DNA of 7,580 nt from Betaproteobacteria bacterium (lineage in GTDB: Bacteria; Pseudomonadota; Gammaproteobacteria; Burkholderiales; Burkholderiaceae_E): NCBI GenBank assembly GCA_016868095.1, contig VGHV01000114.1, positions 1 through 7,580 of the forward strand, in the 5' to 3' direction. Within the stretch, counting starts at the first letter, position 1. Each line of letters starts with the position of its first letter. The notes under the pieces were generated by a model. It ran no database searches and was not told the origin of the DNA. It was given only the letters and a program-made list of their open reading frames with translations. Positions 1 through 6,128 of the stretch are shown in pieces. The position numbers and the translations under genes are program-made.

Positions 1-1497
1 GCTGACACAATGTTGGTAAAAATAAAACTTGGCACCGATGGAACGTCAGTAATGTTGGAAGAAGTAGGGCTTCTTCCAAAGCCAATCCTAGAAGATGAAG
101 CAACAACGAAAGAAGAGAGCCATGACGTACGTGTCGCAGCTTTTGATTTTGACGATGACCGACTGTTGGACGTTGTTGTATTCAGCAGGAAATGGTTTGA
201 CGGGACACAATGGCCTAATGAGAGTTCCATTCAATTCCTTAAAAATCTTGGTGCGGCAAAGTTTCTCGACGTGACAGAAGAGTTACTTGTCGGGTTTAAC
301 AAAATTTCAATGATTTCTTATGCCCCTGTTATCAGAGACATTGATCGCGACGGATTGCTTGATATTTACACAGATGGAAGTACATGGGGCATTGAGACAC
401 ACAATTCTGCGGCGCTCTTGTTGCAAAGTCAGTCGGGGCAGTTCATCGAAACGGCTAGATCTCTCCTTTCACAGCAAATCACCAAATTCAATAACGCTGG
501 AATGGAACTAGCCACCGGCAGCACCCTTGCGCTCGGTCCAAACGGGCTTTTTAACTTAGTTACGCTCTATGTGGATCAAGGGATCGGGCATGTTTACCAC
601 CAAGAGCTTTTATTTTCCTATCGTAACCGTGACGAAAGTCTTAGGGGTACGTCGCTTGCAGACTTTATGTCAGGTCTAGGCGGGGCAGACTACATAAGCA
701 GTGCTGCAGGATACGATACGGTTGATGGCGGTCTAGGCAATGACACCTTGGATGGTGGCGCAGACAATGACACGATCTATGGCGGTGATGGTAATGACTC
801 TTTAATCGGTAGCTTAGGGGACGACACGCTCAATGGCGGCGATGGTATTGATACAGCCATCTTTGAAAAGGCACGATCTGCTTATAAAACAGAGAAGCTT
901 TCTCAAGACGGTATAACGATCTGGAAAGTAACTGATCTTGCTACGGGCGATGTCGATGAGCTTCGCCATATTGAAAAGCTTGAGTTTGCTAAAGCTTCAG
1001 TTACAGGCTATCAAAACTTAGTACAAACAGAAGTCACTCTTGATGTTGCCGGAACACCAGCCGTCGCCTACCGGCTCTATAAAGCAGCCTTTGCGCGTGA
1101 CCCTGATCTTGGTGGCTTGGGCTACTGGATATCGGCCCTTGAGCAATACCTAAACCCCAATCTTTCGCCCGAGAAGAATCCCTTCTTGCTTGACGTAGCG
1201 AAGACCTTTGTGGAAAGCCCTGAGTTCAAGGCAAAGTATGGTGCTGATGTCGATAACGCCACCTACATCCGCAATCTTTATAAGAACGCTCTCGGAAGAG
1301 ACCCACTGACACCTGATCCGATCACAGGCAAGACCGATGAAGGCTATACCTACTGGGTGGGTGTGCTTGATGCCAAGGCTGCATCACGATCTGATTTATT
1401 TGTTTATTTTTCGGAATCCGCCGAAAACAAGGCTGCTATTGAACCCATCATCGCCACAGGTGTGGAGTATGTACCGTGGGTGCCGCCGGGTGGGTGA
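1..1497 (+). CDS. RTX calcium-binding protein with DUF4214 C-terminus (5' partial)
   Basis: The reading frame is open from the first base, with three codons before the first ATG at 10, so the true start is probably outside the window. Numbering from that ATG, two VCBS/FG-GAP-like calcium loops are visible: F45-D-F-D-D-D ending at D54, and D110-I-D-R-D-G-L-L-D118. Residues about 239-281 carry RTX nonapeptide repeats of the GGxGxDxL type (GGLGNDTLDGG, GGDGNDSLIG, LGDDTLNGGDG), which bind Ca2+ in a parallel beta-roll. After a conserved post-RTX segment ending near IEKLEF, residues about 350-485 match DUF4214, with AYRLYKAAFARDPDLGGLGYW and then IRNLYKNALGRDP plus a second YW. The end, near GVEYVPWVPPGG, is typical for this family, so the C-terminus looks complete. 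RTX/DUF4214 proteins are usually exported by type I secretion through an uncleaved C-terminal signal. No transporter genes are in view. The gene runs convergently toward the island operon. The exact role (adhesin, S-layer-like or enzyme) cannot be told from this fragment. Confidence 0.85.
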   Translation, partial: ADTMLVKIKLGTDGTSVMLEEVGLLPKPILEDEATTKEESHDVRVAAFDFDDDRLLDVVVFSRKWFDGTQWPNESSIQFLKNLGAAKFLDVTEELLVGFNKISMISYAPVIRDIDRDGLLDIYTDGSTWGIETHNSAALLLQSQSGQFIETARSLLSQQITKFNNAGMELATGSTLALGPNGLFNLVTLYVDQGIGHVYHQELLFSYRNRDESLRGTSLADFMSGLGGADYISSAAGYDTVDGGLGNDTLDGGADNDTIYGGDGNDSLIGSLGDDTLNGGDGIDTAIFEKARSAYKTEKLSQDGITIWKVTDLATGDVDELRHIEKLEFAKASVTGYQNLVQTEVTLDVAGTPAVAYRLYKAAFARDPDLGGLGYWISALEQYLNPNLSPEKNPFLLDVAKTFVESPEFKAKYGADVDNATYIRNLYKNALGRDPLTPDPITGKTDEGYTYWVGVLDAKAASRSDLFVYFSESAENKAAIEPIIATGVEYVPWVPPGG

Positions 1498-1548
1498 TTT
1501 GCAGCTTGCGGCCCAATAGCCAACAAATTTGAACGACAGCACAATTGG

Positions 1549-1752
1549 TTACTTGATTCCGAGCGTTTCGACTACTCTGCATGCGAACTCTCGGTCACCG
1601 ATCTGACGCCGCCGTTCTGCTTCTTGAATCAGTTCATCAAATAGAACTAACGGGCAATTCAGATCGCTGGGACACGGCTTATTGACGCACTCGCCGCAGC
1701 GGCTTCTCGTTTTTGATTCGAGGGCCGCTATGCGGCGTTCAAGCCTGCTCAA
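1549..1752 (-). CDS. Small Cys-rich coiled-coil protein, last gene of island operon
   Basis: This 67-residue ORF has no recognised family. It starts with TTG at 1752. The choice rests on a purine-rich GGAAGG ribosome binding site about nine bases upstream, on a 14-base overlap with the end of the DUF5681 gene, and on the absence of any ATG in the frame. The N-terminus (SRLERRIAALESK) reads as a short coiled coil. It is followed by C19-x2-C22-x4-C27-x5-C33, which could bind zinc, and then a charged helix with EAERRRQ. Small proteins with an N-terminal LERR-type coil are common beside DUF5681 genes in phage-like DNA, so an independent partner protein is plausible (inference). The alternative is a frame-shifted extension of the DUF5681 protein, since the two overlapping segments have similar heptad patterns. 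Confidence 0.6.
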   Translation of the reverse strand: MSRLERRIAALESKTRSRCGECVNKPCPSDLNCPLVLFDELIQEAERRRQIGDREFACRVVETLGIK

Positions 1753-2155
1753 GGCGCTGTACCTTCCTTTCGAGTTCGTCCAGAACCTCGACCCTAGCTA
1801 AGTTCGAGATGGCAGCAACAAGTTGAGCAGCTTCTTGCGCTGACACTTCACCAGAGGCCGCTGAGGCAACGATTGCGCGTCCCTGGGTTGTAAAGCCACC
1901 CTCGGGCAATTGAAGGCTTAGGGGCGCGTCTACGGCCTTTAATGGTGGAATCACGCGATCCAGCACCACTCGGATTGCTCCGATGTCACCAGCTTTCGCT
2001 TGCCGAACCAATGACTCAATAATGCCCGGCAGTTGTTGTGCTAACTCGGCTCTGAGCCTTGCCACATGACCAGTCCCCGAGGGTCGGCCAAGAGGGTTAC
2101 CACTGGCACCCACCATCCAACGGCCCTGTTCATCCCGTGTTATTTCAGGTTTCAT
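1739..2155 (-). CDS. DUF5681 domain protein, phage/island-associated
   Basis: This 138-residue protein has the DUF5681 signature near its N-terminus: W13 followed by SGNPLGRPSG at residues 18-27. A helical segment with GDIGAIRVVLDRVIPP follows (57-71), then a stretch with SGEVSAQEAAQL (101-112) and a terminal coiled coil with ELERKVQRLEQ. This architecture is frequent in alpha- and betaproteobacterial prophages and islands. The biochemical function is not established; a small-terminase-like or DNA-binding role has been suggested only by context. The ATG at 2155 is supported by an AGGAGG ribosome binding site at 2160-2165, four bases away, which is slightly close. It is the penultimate gene of the minus-strand operon and overlaps the Cys-rich ORF downstream. 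Its ribosome binding site lies inside a possible 19-codon ORF. Confidence 0.8.
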   Translation of the reverse strand: MKPEITRDEQGRWMVGASGNPLGRPSGTGHVARLRAELAQQLPGIIESLVRQAKAGDIGAIRVVLDRVIPPLKAVDAPLSLQLPEGGFTTQGRAIVASAASGEVSAQEAAQLVAAISNLARVEVLDELERKVQRLEQA

Positions 2156-2204
2156 ACGACCTCCTGAATGACAAAAATTTCTTAAGCAAACTTAATTCAA
2201 CCAT
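2145..2204 (-). CDS. Possible 19-codon leader ORF coupled to DUF5681 gene
   Basis: An ATG at 2204 is preceded by AGGCGG with a seven-base spacer and opens a 19-codon frame (MVELSLLKKFLSFRRSYET) ending in TGA at 2145-2147. The ORF fills most of the 71-base gap between the DUF1376-type gene and the DUF5681 gene and overlaps the latter's start by 11 bases. Because the AGGAGG of the next gene lies inside it, ribosomes translating the small ORF would open that site, giving translational coupling. The peptide is short, basic and partly hydrophobic. It could equally be a chance frame. The support is the ribosome binding site and the fit to the gap only. Confidence 0.25.
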   Translation of the reverse strand: MVELSLLKKFLSFRRSYET

Positions 2205-2226
2205 CTGATTACCGCCTGGCTGTGGA

Positions 2227-2775
2227 TCAATTGTTGTACTTTGCCCCTTGCCTGCGTTGCGTAGCTTCTTCTTGCTGGTAACTGCTAAGCCATTCGCTTT
2301 GTTCCTTGTTATCGCTGCCCCTTGCAAGCCCAACTCCATTCAACTCACCTCGACTCACCTCATCTCCACTCAGAGGCTTAAGCCCCCCTTGAACCCTGTC
2401 CCGATTCTCTCGGTGATGCTGTTGGGTACGCCTTCCACCCACTGAGCCACCTGCAGCCATACGACCATGCCGATCCAATAACTCTTCTCGGTAGTTCTCA
2501 AGTTCTTCAGATACATAACAGTCTCCAACGATCTTAAATTTTCCTTCTACGAGTGGCGTTAATGCTCTTTCAACTGACGCCTCCGGTATGTTCAGCATTA
2601 CTGCTAAGCGCCGACAATCAGAATGAACTTTCCCGTTAACCCAGCACTCAAGCCGTAGGGTGTGGAACAAGCCTCGCTCTTCCAAGGTCATTGAGCGATA
2701 GTCGATGTTTGCGAGCAAATCGCTTGCATATTCTTGGTACGCTGGAGGAGGTCTTTTGCGTTTGGGCTTAGCCAT
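2227..2775 (-). CDS. DUF1376-type (replication-initiator-like) island protein
   Basis: The 182-residue protein matches the DUF1376 pattern: PPPAYQEYASDLL near residues 10-22, an LEERGLFHTLRLECW segment around 31-45, a winged-helix-like segment with LAVMLNIPEASVERAL (57-72), then FKIVGDCYVSEELENYREE and a glycine-rich GRMAAGGSVGGRR. DUF1376 proteins are common in phages and islands, usually near replication genes, and resemble the N-terminal part of phage DnaD/O-type replication proteins. A DNA-binding replication or regulatory role is therefore the usual inference. I chose the ATG at 2775 because it overlaps the alpA stop by eight bases, a coupled arrangement. A GTG at 2796 would add seven residues but has no ribosome binding site. 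The C-terminal 60 residues are polar and unrecognised, with no DnaC-like ATPase attached. Confidence 0.75.
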   Translation of the reverse strand: MAKPKRKRPPPAYQEYASDLLANIDYRSMTLEERGLFHTLRLECWVNGKVHSDCRRLAVMLNIPEASVERALTPLVEGKFKIVGDCYVSEELENYREELLDRHGRMAAGGSVGGRRTQQHHRENRDRVQGGLKPLSGDEVSRGELNGVGLARGSDNKEQSEWLSSYQQEEATQRRQGAKYNN

Positions 2776-3004
2776 GAGACGCCCCAATCTTTTCACGACT
2801 ATCTTGAGTTATGGCGCTTCGCTTTGAAGCAGCCCATTCTTCAATGTCGCTTTGCAGCCATCCAACGCATCTTTTCCCCAAAAGAATAGGTGGTGGAAAT
2901 GTCCCATTTTTGATTTGACTGTAGATATTAGAACGACTCAATCGGACTATTGAAGTAAGATTTTTCATTCGCCAAATCTGAGCACTGTTGAAATTGCCAA
3001 CCAT
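2768..3004 (-). CDS. alpA: AlpA-family transcriptional regulator / recombination directionality factor
   Basis: This 78-residue protein has the MerR-like helix-turn-helix of the AlpA/phage excisionase family. The core reads IVRLSRSNIYSQIKNGTFPPP (residues 19-39), followed by LLGKRCVGWLQSDIEEW (41-57), which keeps the family's LG-R-V-W-L and IE-W pattern. AlpA of P4-like elements activates the integrase or acts as excision factor by binding direct repeats near int. That role is inferred here from family and position. The ATG at 3004 is fixed by a perfect AGGAGG about six bases upstream; the internal Met13 lacks one. It is the first gene of the operon and overlaps the DUF1376-type gene. The direct repeat in the int leader at 4746-4767 is a natural candidate target. 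Confidence 0.85.
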   Translation of the reverse strand: MVGNFNSAQIWRMKNLTSIVRLSRSNIYSQIKNGTFPPPILLGKRCVGWLQSDIEEWAASKRSAITQDSREKIGASHG

Positions 3005-3041
3005 AAAACCTCCTCGACAAACATGTCAGAAGCGTAAGAAG

Positions 3042-3057
3042 CCGCAGGCAACTGCGG
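3042..3057 (-). promoter_or_regulatory. Hairpin in alpA mRNA leader
   Basis: CCGCAG and CTGCGG form a perfect six-base-pair stem around a four-base loop, ending 38 bases upstream of the alpA start. On the minus strand no T-run follows, so it is not an intrinsic terminator in the direction of the operon. It may stabilise the leader or affect translation. Such a short stem can arise by chance. Confidence 0.35.
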
Positions 3058-3212
3058 GCTAATTTTGCGATTGGGTTTGCTTAAGAGTTTGCTTGTTTGC
3101 TATGCGGCAAGCTTGTGCGCTTTTATGACTGTGGTCGGCCGACGAGGTGTCTTCGGTTCTCAGCCTTTCAGAAGCTTTGCACTTCTTTGGCTCTCACCAC
3201 ACCGTCTTATTC

Positions 3213-3242
3213 ATTATCTAAGCAAAATCGTTCAGCTGTCAA
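3213..3242 (-). promoter_or_regulatory. Sigma70-type promoter of the alpA operon
   Basis: Read on the minus strand, a consensus TTGACA (3242-3237) is followed after 18 bases by GATAAT (3218-3213), five of six matches to the -10 consensus. Transcription would start near 3206 and give a leader of about 200 nt before alpA. It is the best sigma70-like promoter in the island part of the window and matches the orientation of the operon. Confidence 0.7.
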
Positions 3243-3378
3243 CATGTGAATACTGTTATGCAGCCAGAACTTTTGCAATAATATTTATACTTAATCCAAA
3301 GTTCTAAATATATACTGTTTAATCCACTTGTACATTTACACTGGCAATGTGCTGATCAAGAATTCCAATGAAGTATGA

Positions 3379-4725
3379 TCAAAGATCGAATCCTCCAACC
3401 CGCTTGCGAAGTTCAATAACGACTGCTGGCTCTTGACAAAGTGCCTGGTAGAGAACTTCCAACGCCTCGGCTTTTTCTGTCAAATAATCGTGTGCATCGT
3501 AATGTCGCGCTTGAATGCCAGTGACGCCATGGGACTGTAATCTTCCGCGAAGGCCTTCACTAACACGCTTTGAGGCTAGTAGGGTCTCAACGCCACTCCT
3601 TATGCGTTTTGGCTCAAACTTCTCGATACCAGCCTCGACTGCAGCTTGATTGGCCCATTCGTTAAGCGTTGTATTTGCAATGTGCGTCGCACCGCTGTCC
3701 GTGCTCAGCACGAAGAACCCGTTTTTGCAGGTACAACGGGCTTCTGCAAGCGCCTCACGAATCCAGGGCAACAAGGGTAAATCAATGGGCCGAGGCTCTC
3801 GACCTGGACGACCCTTAATGTCCCACAAGACGAGATGATCCTGCTTCACATCCTCCGCTTTTAGCCGCAGCAACTGCTCGATTCGCTGCCCCCCACTAAG
3901 TAAATGTAACTTTAAGACCCCCCCTTTTTGACCTTTAATTTTGTCAACCACTCCCCAGTAGGCTCTAAGTTCAGCAGCGCTTAGCGGATTCCTATCAGAT
4001 TTGTTCAATGCAGCGTTTGCCGGTATTGCCGAGGCCGGATTACTTACGACCCCAAATTGCTTGAAATTGGCGGGTACAGTGGGATCGACAGGTGCCCTGA
4101 GCGCTAATTGATAGGCAGCAGCGATGTACGCCCGAGCCTTGTTTGAGGTCCGTCCGAATCCCTTTTGAACAATTAGTCTGAGGACATCTGCGATTTGCTC
4201 GGCTTTGATGTCACAGGCGGGCTGTTCGGAAAGTTCTGGCCAGGGGGTAAAGATGTGATTGCGAATGATGCTTGCCGTGTCGCGGTGACTCACGCGATTC
4301 TGCTTTATTAGCCAGTCAACATAACTCGTCAACAGTGCTTTTAGGGTTGCTACCCGACGCCTTTCCTTTTCCTGCGCCGCGACCAGCTTTGCCTCGTCTT
4401 CGGCCTGAATGAGACCTTTTAACCCTCCCGCGGCCAGGTTTGAATGATGCAAGCTGGCAAACCTCATTGCTTCTTGCATCGCTCCTGCAAGACTGAAGGC
4501 CCCGTCTTTGGGTGAAAGCTGCTTAGGCGAAAGCTGCGGATCGTATCGACCAATTACATGCCTGTCTCGCCGGCCTGCGAAGGTGTAACGCCAGTACAAC
4601 GAGATGCTGCCGTCACGAAGCCTACGCGCTTGTAAGGACCCAGTTGGCAGTACTTTCTGAAGTGTTGTAAAAGCACCGATCTCTGCTGCCATGATTCGCT
4701 GGTGGGCAGTTTGCTGCTTACTCAT
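3379..4725 (-). CDS. Tyrosine-type site-specific recombinase (integrase)
   Basis: This complete 448-residue phage/island integrase has an N-terminal arm-binding-like part (residues 1-110, with YWRYTFAGRRDRHVIGRY), a core-binding SAM-like domain (about 125-215), and a C-terminal catalytic domain. Visible catalytic residues are R281 in LLSGGQRIEQLLRL, K304 in WDIKGRPG, R376 in KRIRSGVET, H399 in GRLQSHG and nucleophile Y409 in RHYDAHDY. The first position of the usual HxxR box is K373 instead of His, a variation accepted in many integrases. An in-frame tandem duplication (QLSPK twice, residues 64-73) appears at the end of the arm domain. The ATG at 4725 has GAGGTG at 4731-4736. The gene sits beside the tRNA-Lys 3' fragment and reads away from it, so it most likely catalyses integration and excision at that site. 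No downstream terminator is evident. Confidence 0.93.
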   Translation of the reverse strand: MSKQQTAHQRIMAAEIGAFTTLQKVLPTGSLQARRLRDGSISLYWRYTFAGRRDRHVIGRYDPQLSPKQLSPKDGAFSLAGAMQEAMRFASLHHSNLAAGGLKGLIQAEDEAKLVAAQEKERRRVATLKALLTSYVDWLIKQNRVSHRDTASIIRNHIFTPWPELSEQPACDIKAEQIADVLRLIVQKGFGRTSNKARAYIAAAYQLALRAPVDPTVPANFKQFGVVSNPASAIPANAALNKSDRNPLSAAELRAYWGVVDKIKGQKGGVLKLHLLSGGQRIEQLLRLKAEDVKQDHLVLWDIKGRPGREPRPIDLPLLPWIREALAEARCTCKNGFFVLSTDSGATHIANTTLNEWANQAAVEAGIEKFEPKRIRSGVETLLASKRVSEGLRGRLQSHGVTGIQARHYDAHDYLTEKAEALEVLYQALCQEPAVVIELRKRVGGFDL

Positions 4726-4745
4726 ACCTACACCTCAAGATTTAT

Positions 4746-4767
4746 GGTGCCCGTTTGGTGCCCGTTT
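4746..4767 (-). repeat. 11-bp tandem direct repeat in int leader (candidate regulator/arm site)
   Basis: GGTGCCCGTTT occurs twice without spacer (4746-4756 and 4757-4767), a period of about one helical turn. It lies between the proposed int transcription start and its ribosome binding site. Repeats of this sort next to int are typical binding sites for AlpA/excisionase proteins or the integrase arm domain. The assignment is an inference from position. Confidence 0.55.
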
Positions 4768-4798
4768 ATGTAAAGATGAATCTAAATCTCTTTGGATA

Positions 4799-4827
4799 AT
4801 CTTATACAAAATATCCATTTAATTCAA
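4799..4827 (-). promoter_or_regulatory. Likely promoter of the integrase gene
   Basis: On the minus strand TTGAAT (4827-4822) and TAAGAT (4804-4799) are separated by 17 bases. Each matches four of six consensus positions. The predicted start near 4792 gives a leader of about 65 nt containing the 11-bp tandem repeat. The match is moderate, as expected for a regulated int promoter. Confidence 0.4.
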
Positions 4828-4880
4828 GACTTTACTAAAGCGAGATAGTCCAAGAACATCCAGGAAGATCCATGGGGATA

Positions 4881-4928
4881 GGACTTTTAATCCGTTGGTC
4901 GCTGGTTCGAATCCAGCACGGCCTACCA
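4881..4928 (+). other. tRNA-Lys(TTT) 3' fragment: island attachment site (att)
   Basis: From 4881 the sequence reads as the 3' two-thirds of a tRNA. It has the end of an anticodon stem (GGA pairing with TCC), a seven-base loop CTTTTAA with anticodon TTT (4886-4888), a five-base variable region TGGTC, and a perfect T arm GCTGG-TTCGAAT-CCAGC (4901-4917). The acceptor strand ACGGCCT, discriminator A and encoded CCA follow, ending at 4928. Upstream of 4881 the anticodon stem mismatches, and there is no D arm (no AGCTCAG-like or GGTAGAGC-like sequence) and no acceptor partner, so this is not a functional tRNA gene. Integrases commonly target tRNA 3' ends and leave one intact gene plus one 3' copy. 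The integrase next door supports that reading. The intact copy is not in this window. Confidence 0.85.
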
Positions 4929-5014
4929 CCAAGATTCAGATGGGTCATGCGACCGTCTTCAACAAAAGCTTGGTAGGATCGTCTCGTTGACCTGATAACA
5001 AAAGGGGTTCTCCA

Positions 5015-6100
5015 GTGAGACGCTACTTCATCCGACGTTCCGCAGAGCGGTCCCTACAGACCTTTGGGGCTATTCGAGGGATTACTGCACTCAGCGTGCG
5101 CGCTATCGGTCGCGATGCAGGCACACACGCTAGTACCGCCACTACGCTTGCAGCTATGACCGCATCGGGCATGCTGACCGAGGCTAAGGCACAAAGCGAT
5201 CGCTTTCCGTCACGCGCACTCACCATGGTCGTGCCATTTCCTCCAGGGGGTGTCGCAGATACCGTCGGTCGACCGATCGCCGAGGCAATGAGCCGAGCAC
5301 TCGGACAGTCGGTCGTCGTTGAAAATAGAGCGGGCGCAGGTGGTGCGATTGGCATGTCCCATGTTGCAAGGGCAAAGCCCGATGGTTACACCTTGCTGAT
5401 GGCGCTTGTGTCGATCTCGACCATCCCGGTCGCCGACGAAGTCCTCGGCAGACCCCCGTCCTTCAATCTCCAACAACTGCGGCCCATTGCAAGAATTACC
5501 GCCGATCCAACCGTCTTAGCCGTTGCCGCAGACGCACCATACAAAAACTACGCATCTTTTGAACGTTATGCAAAAGATAATCCAGGCAAACTCAACTTCG
5601 GATCCTCGGGTAATTATGGGACGATGCACGTGCCCATGGAGATGCTCAAACTCGCACGTGACCTGAAGATGACCCATGTGCCCTACAAGGGCGCAGGACC
5701 CGCAGTGCTTGGGCTTCTCAGTGGCGAAATTAATCTCGTGGCAACCGGCCCAGCCTCGATTCTCTCGCACGTGAAGGCAGGCAAGATGAGGGTTCTTGCC
5801 CATTGGGGTAAAGAGCCTCTGCAAAGCATGCCCGATGTGCCAAGTCTTGACGGACTCGGCATACCGATCCATTTTTCACAATGGTCTGGGATTTTTGTGC
5901 CTTCGGAAACACCGCCGATGGTCATCAACCAACTGAGGCAGGCGGCCAAACAAGCAGCATTCGACCCGAAAGTACAGGCAGCCATTACGAGCGCTGGCAG
6001 CCCTATCCAATATCTTGATGCACCCGAGTTTGCCCAGTTTTGGGCCGAGGACGCCAAGGCGCTCGCCGAAGTCGTACGCCGCATCGGTAAAGTCGATTAG
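5015..6100 (+). CDS. Bug/TctC-family tripartite tricarboxylate transporter substrate-binding protein
   Basis: This periplasmic solute-binding protein is of the Bug family, greatly expanded in Burkholderiales, whose members bind carboxylates and related small molecules. Family motifs occur in order: VVPFPPGG (72-79) with AD at 81-82, ENRAGAGGAIG (103-113), KPDGYTLL (121-128), GSSGNYGTMH (186-195), PYKGAGPA (213-220) and MPDVPSLDGLG (262-272). The GTG start at 5015 is supported by AGGGG at 5003-5007. The export signal is unusual. The hydrophobic stretch TTLAAMTASGML and a likely AKA-Q cleavage site (59/60) come only after about 42 residues, headed by MRRYFIRRSA, which resembles a Tat-type RRxFI start. 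No tctA/tctB membrane genes are adjacent, as for most orphan Bug genes. The substrate cannot be predicted. It is the first gene beyond the attachment site, so the island may have separated it from an upstream promoter. Confidence 0.9.
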   Translation: MRRYFIRRSAERSLQTFGAIRGITALSVRAIGRDAGTHASTATTLAAMTASGMLTEAKAQSDRFPSRALTMVVPFPPGGVADTVGRPIAEAMSRALGQSVVVENRAGAGGAIGMSHVARAKPDGYTLLMALVSISTIPVADEVLGRPPSFNLQQLRPIARITADPTVLAVAADAPYKNYASFERYAKDNPGKLNFGSSGNYGTMHVPMEMLKLARDLKMTHVPYKGAGPAVLGLLSGEINLVATGPASILSHVKAGKMRVLAHWGKEPLQSMPDVPSLDGLGIPIHFSQWSGIFVPSETPPMVINQLRQAAKQAAFDPKVQAAITSAGSPIQYLDAPEFAQFWAEDAKALAEVVRRIGKVD

Positions 6101-6128
6101 GGCTTAGCATGGCTAGTCGCCTGAGACG

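Larger units (their letters stand above)
3005..3378. other. 374-bp intergenic region between int and alpA
   Basis: No convincing gene is present. The only long frame here (plus strand, 3065-3307) has no ribosome binding site and no recognisable product. What the region holds is the minus-strand alpA promoter near 3213-3242, a leader of about 200 nt with a small GNRA-type hairpin just before alpA, and an A+T-rich stretch (about 3250-3360) downstream of the int stop. No intrinsic terminator is visible after int, so int transcripts may run on into the alpA operon. Confidence 0.6.

Noticed and set aside
1498..1548. Possible left att copy or bidirectional terminator between the RTX gene and the island operon
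   Set aside because: No match to the tRNA-Lys core and no stem followed by a T-run was found in this 51-base gap.
2248..2445. Plus-strand frame opposite the DUF1376-type gene
   Set aside because: It is antisense to a gene with clear family motifs and its product is low-complexity, so it is a shadow.
3065..3307. 80-codon plus-strand frame in the int-alpA gap
   Set aside because: It has no ribosome binding site and no recognisable product, and it lies across the alpA promoter and leader on the opposite strand.
4937..4955. GGTC-ATGC-GACC hairpin after the tRNA fragment as a terminator
   Set aside because: It has only four base pairs and no T-run follows.
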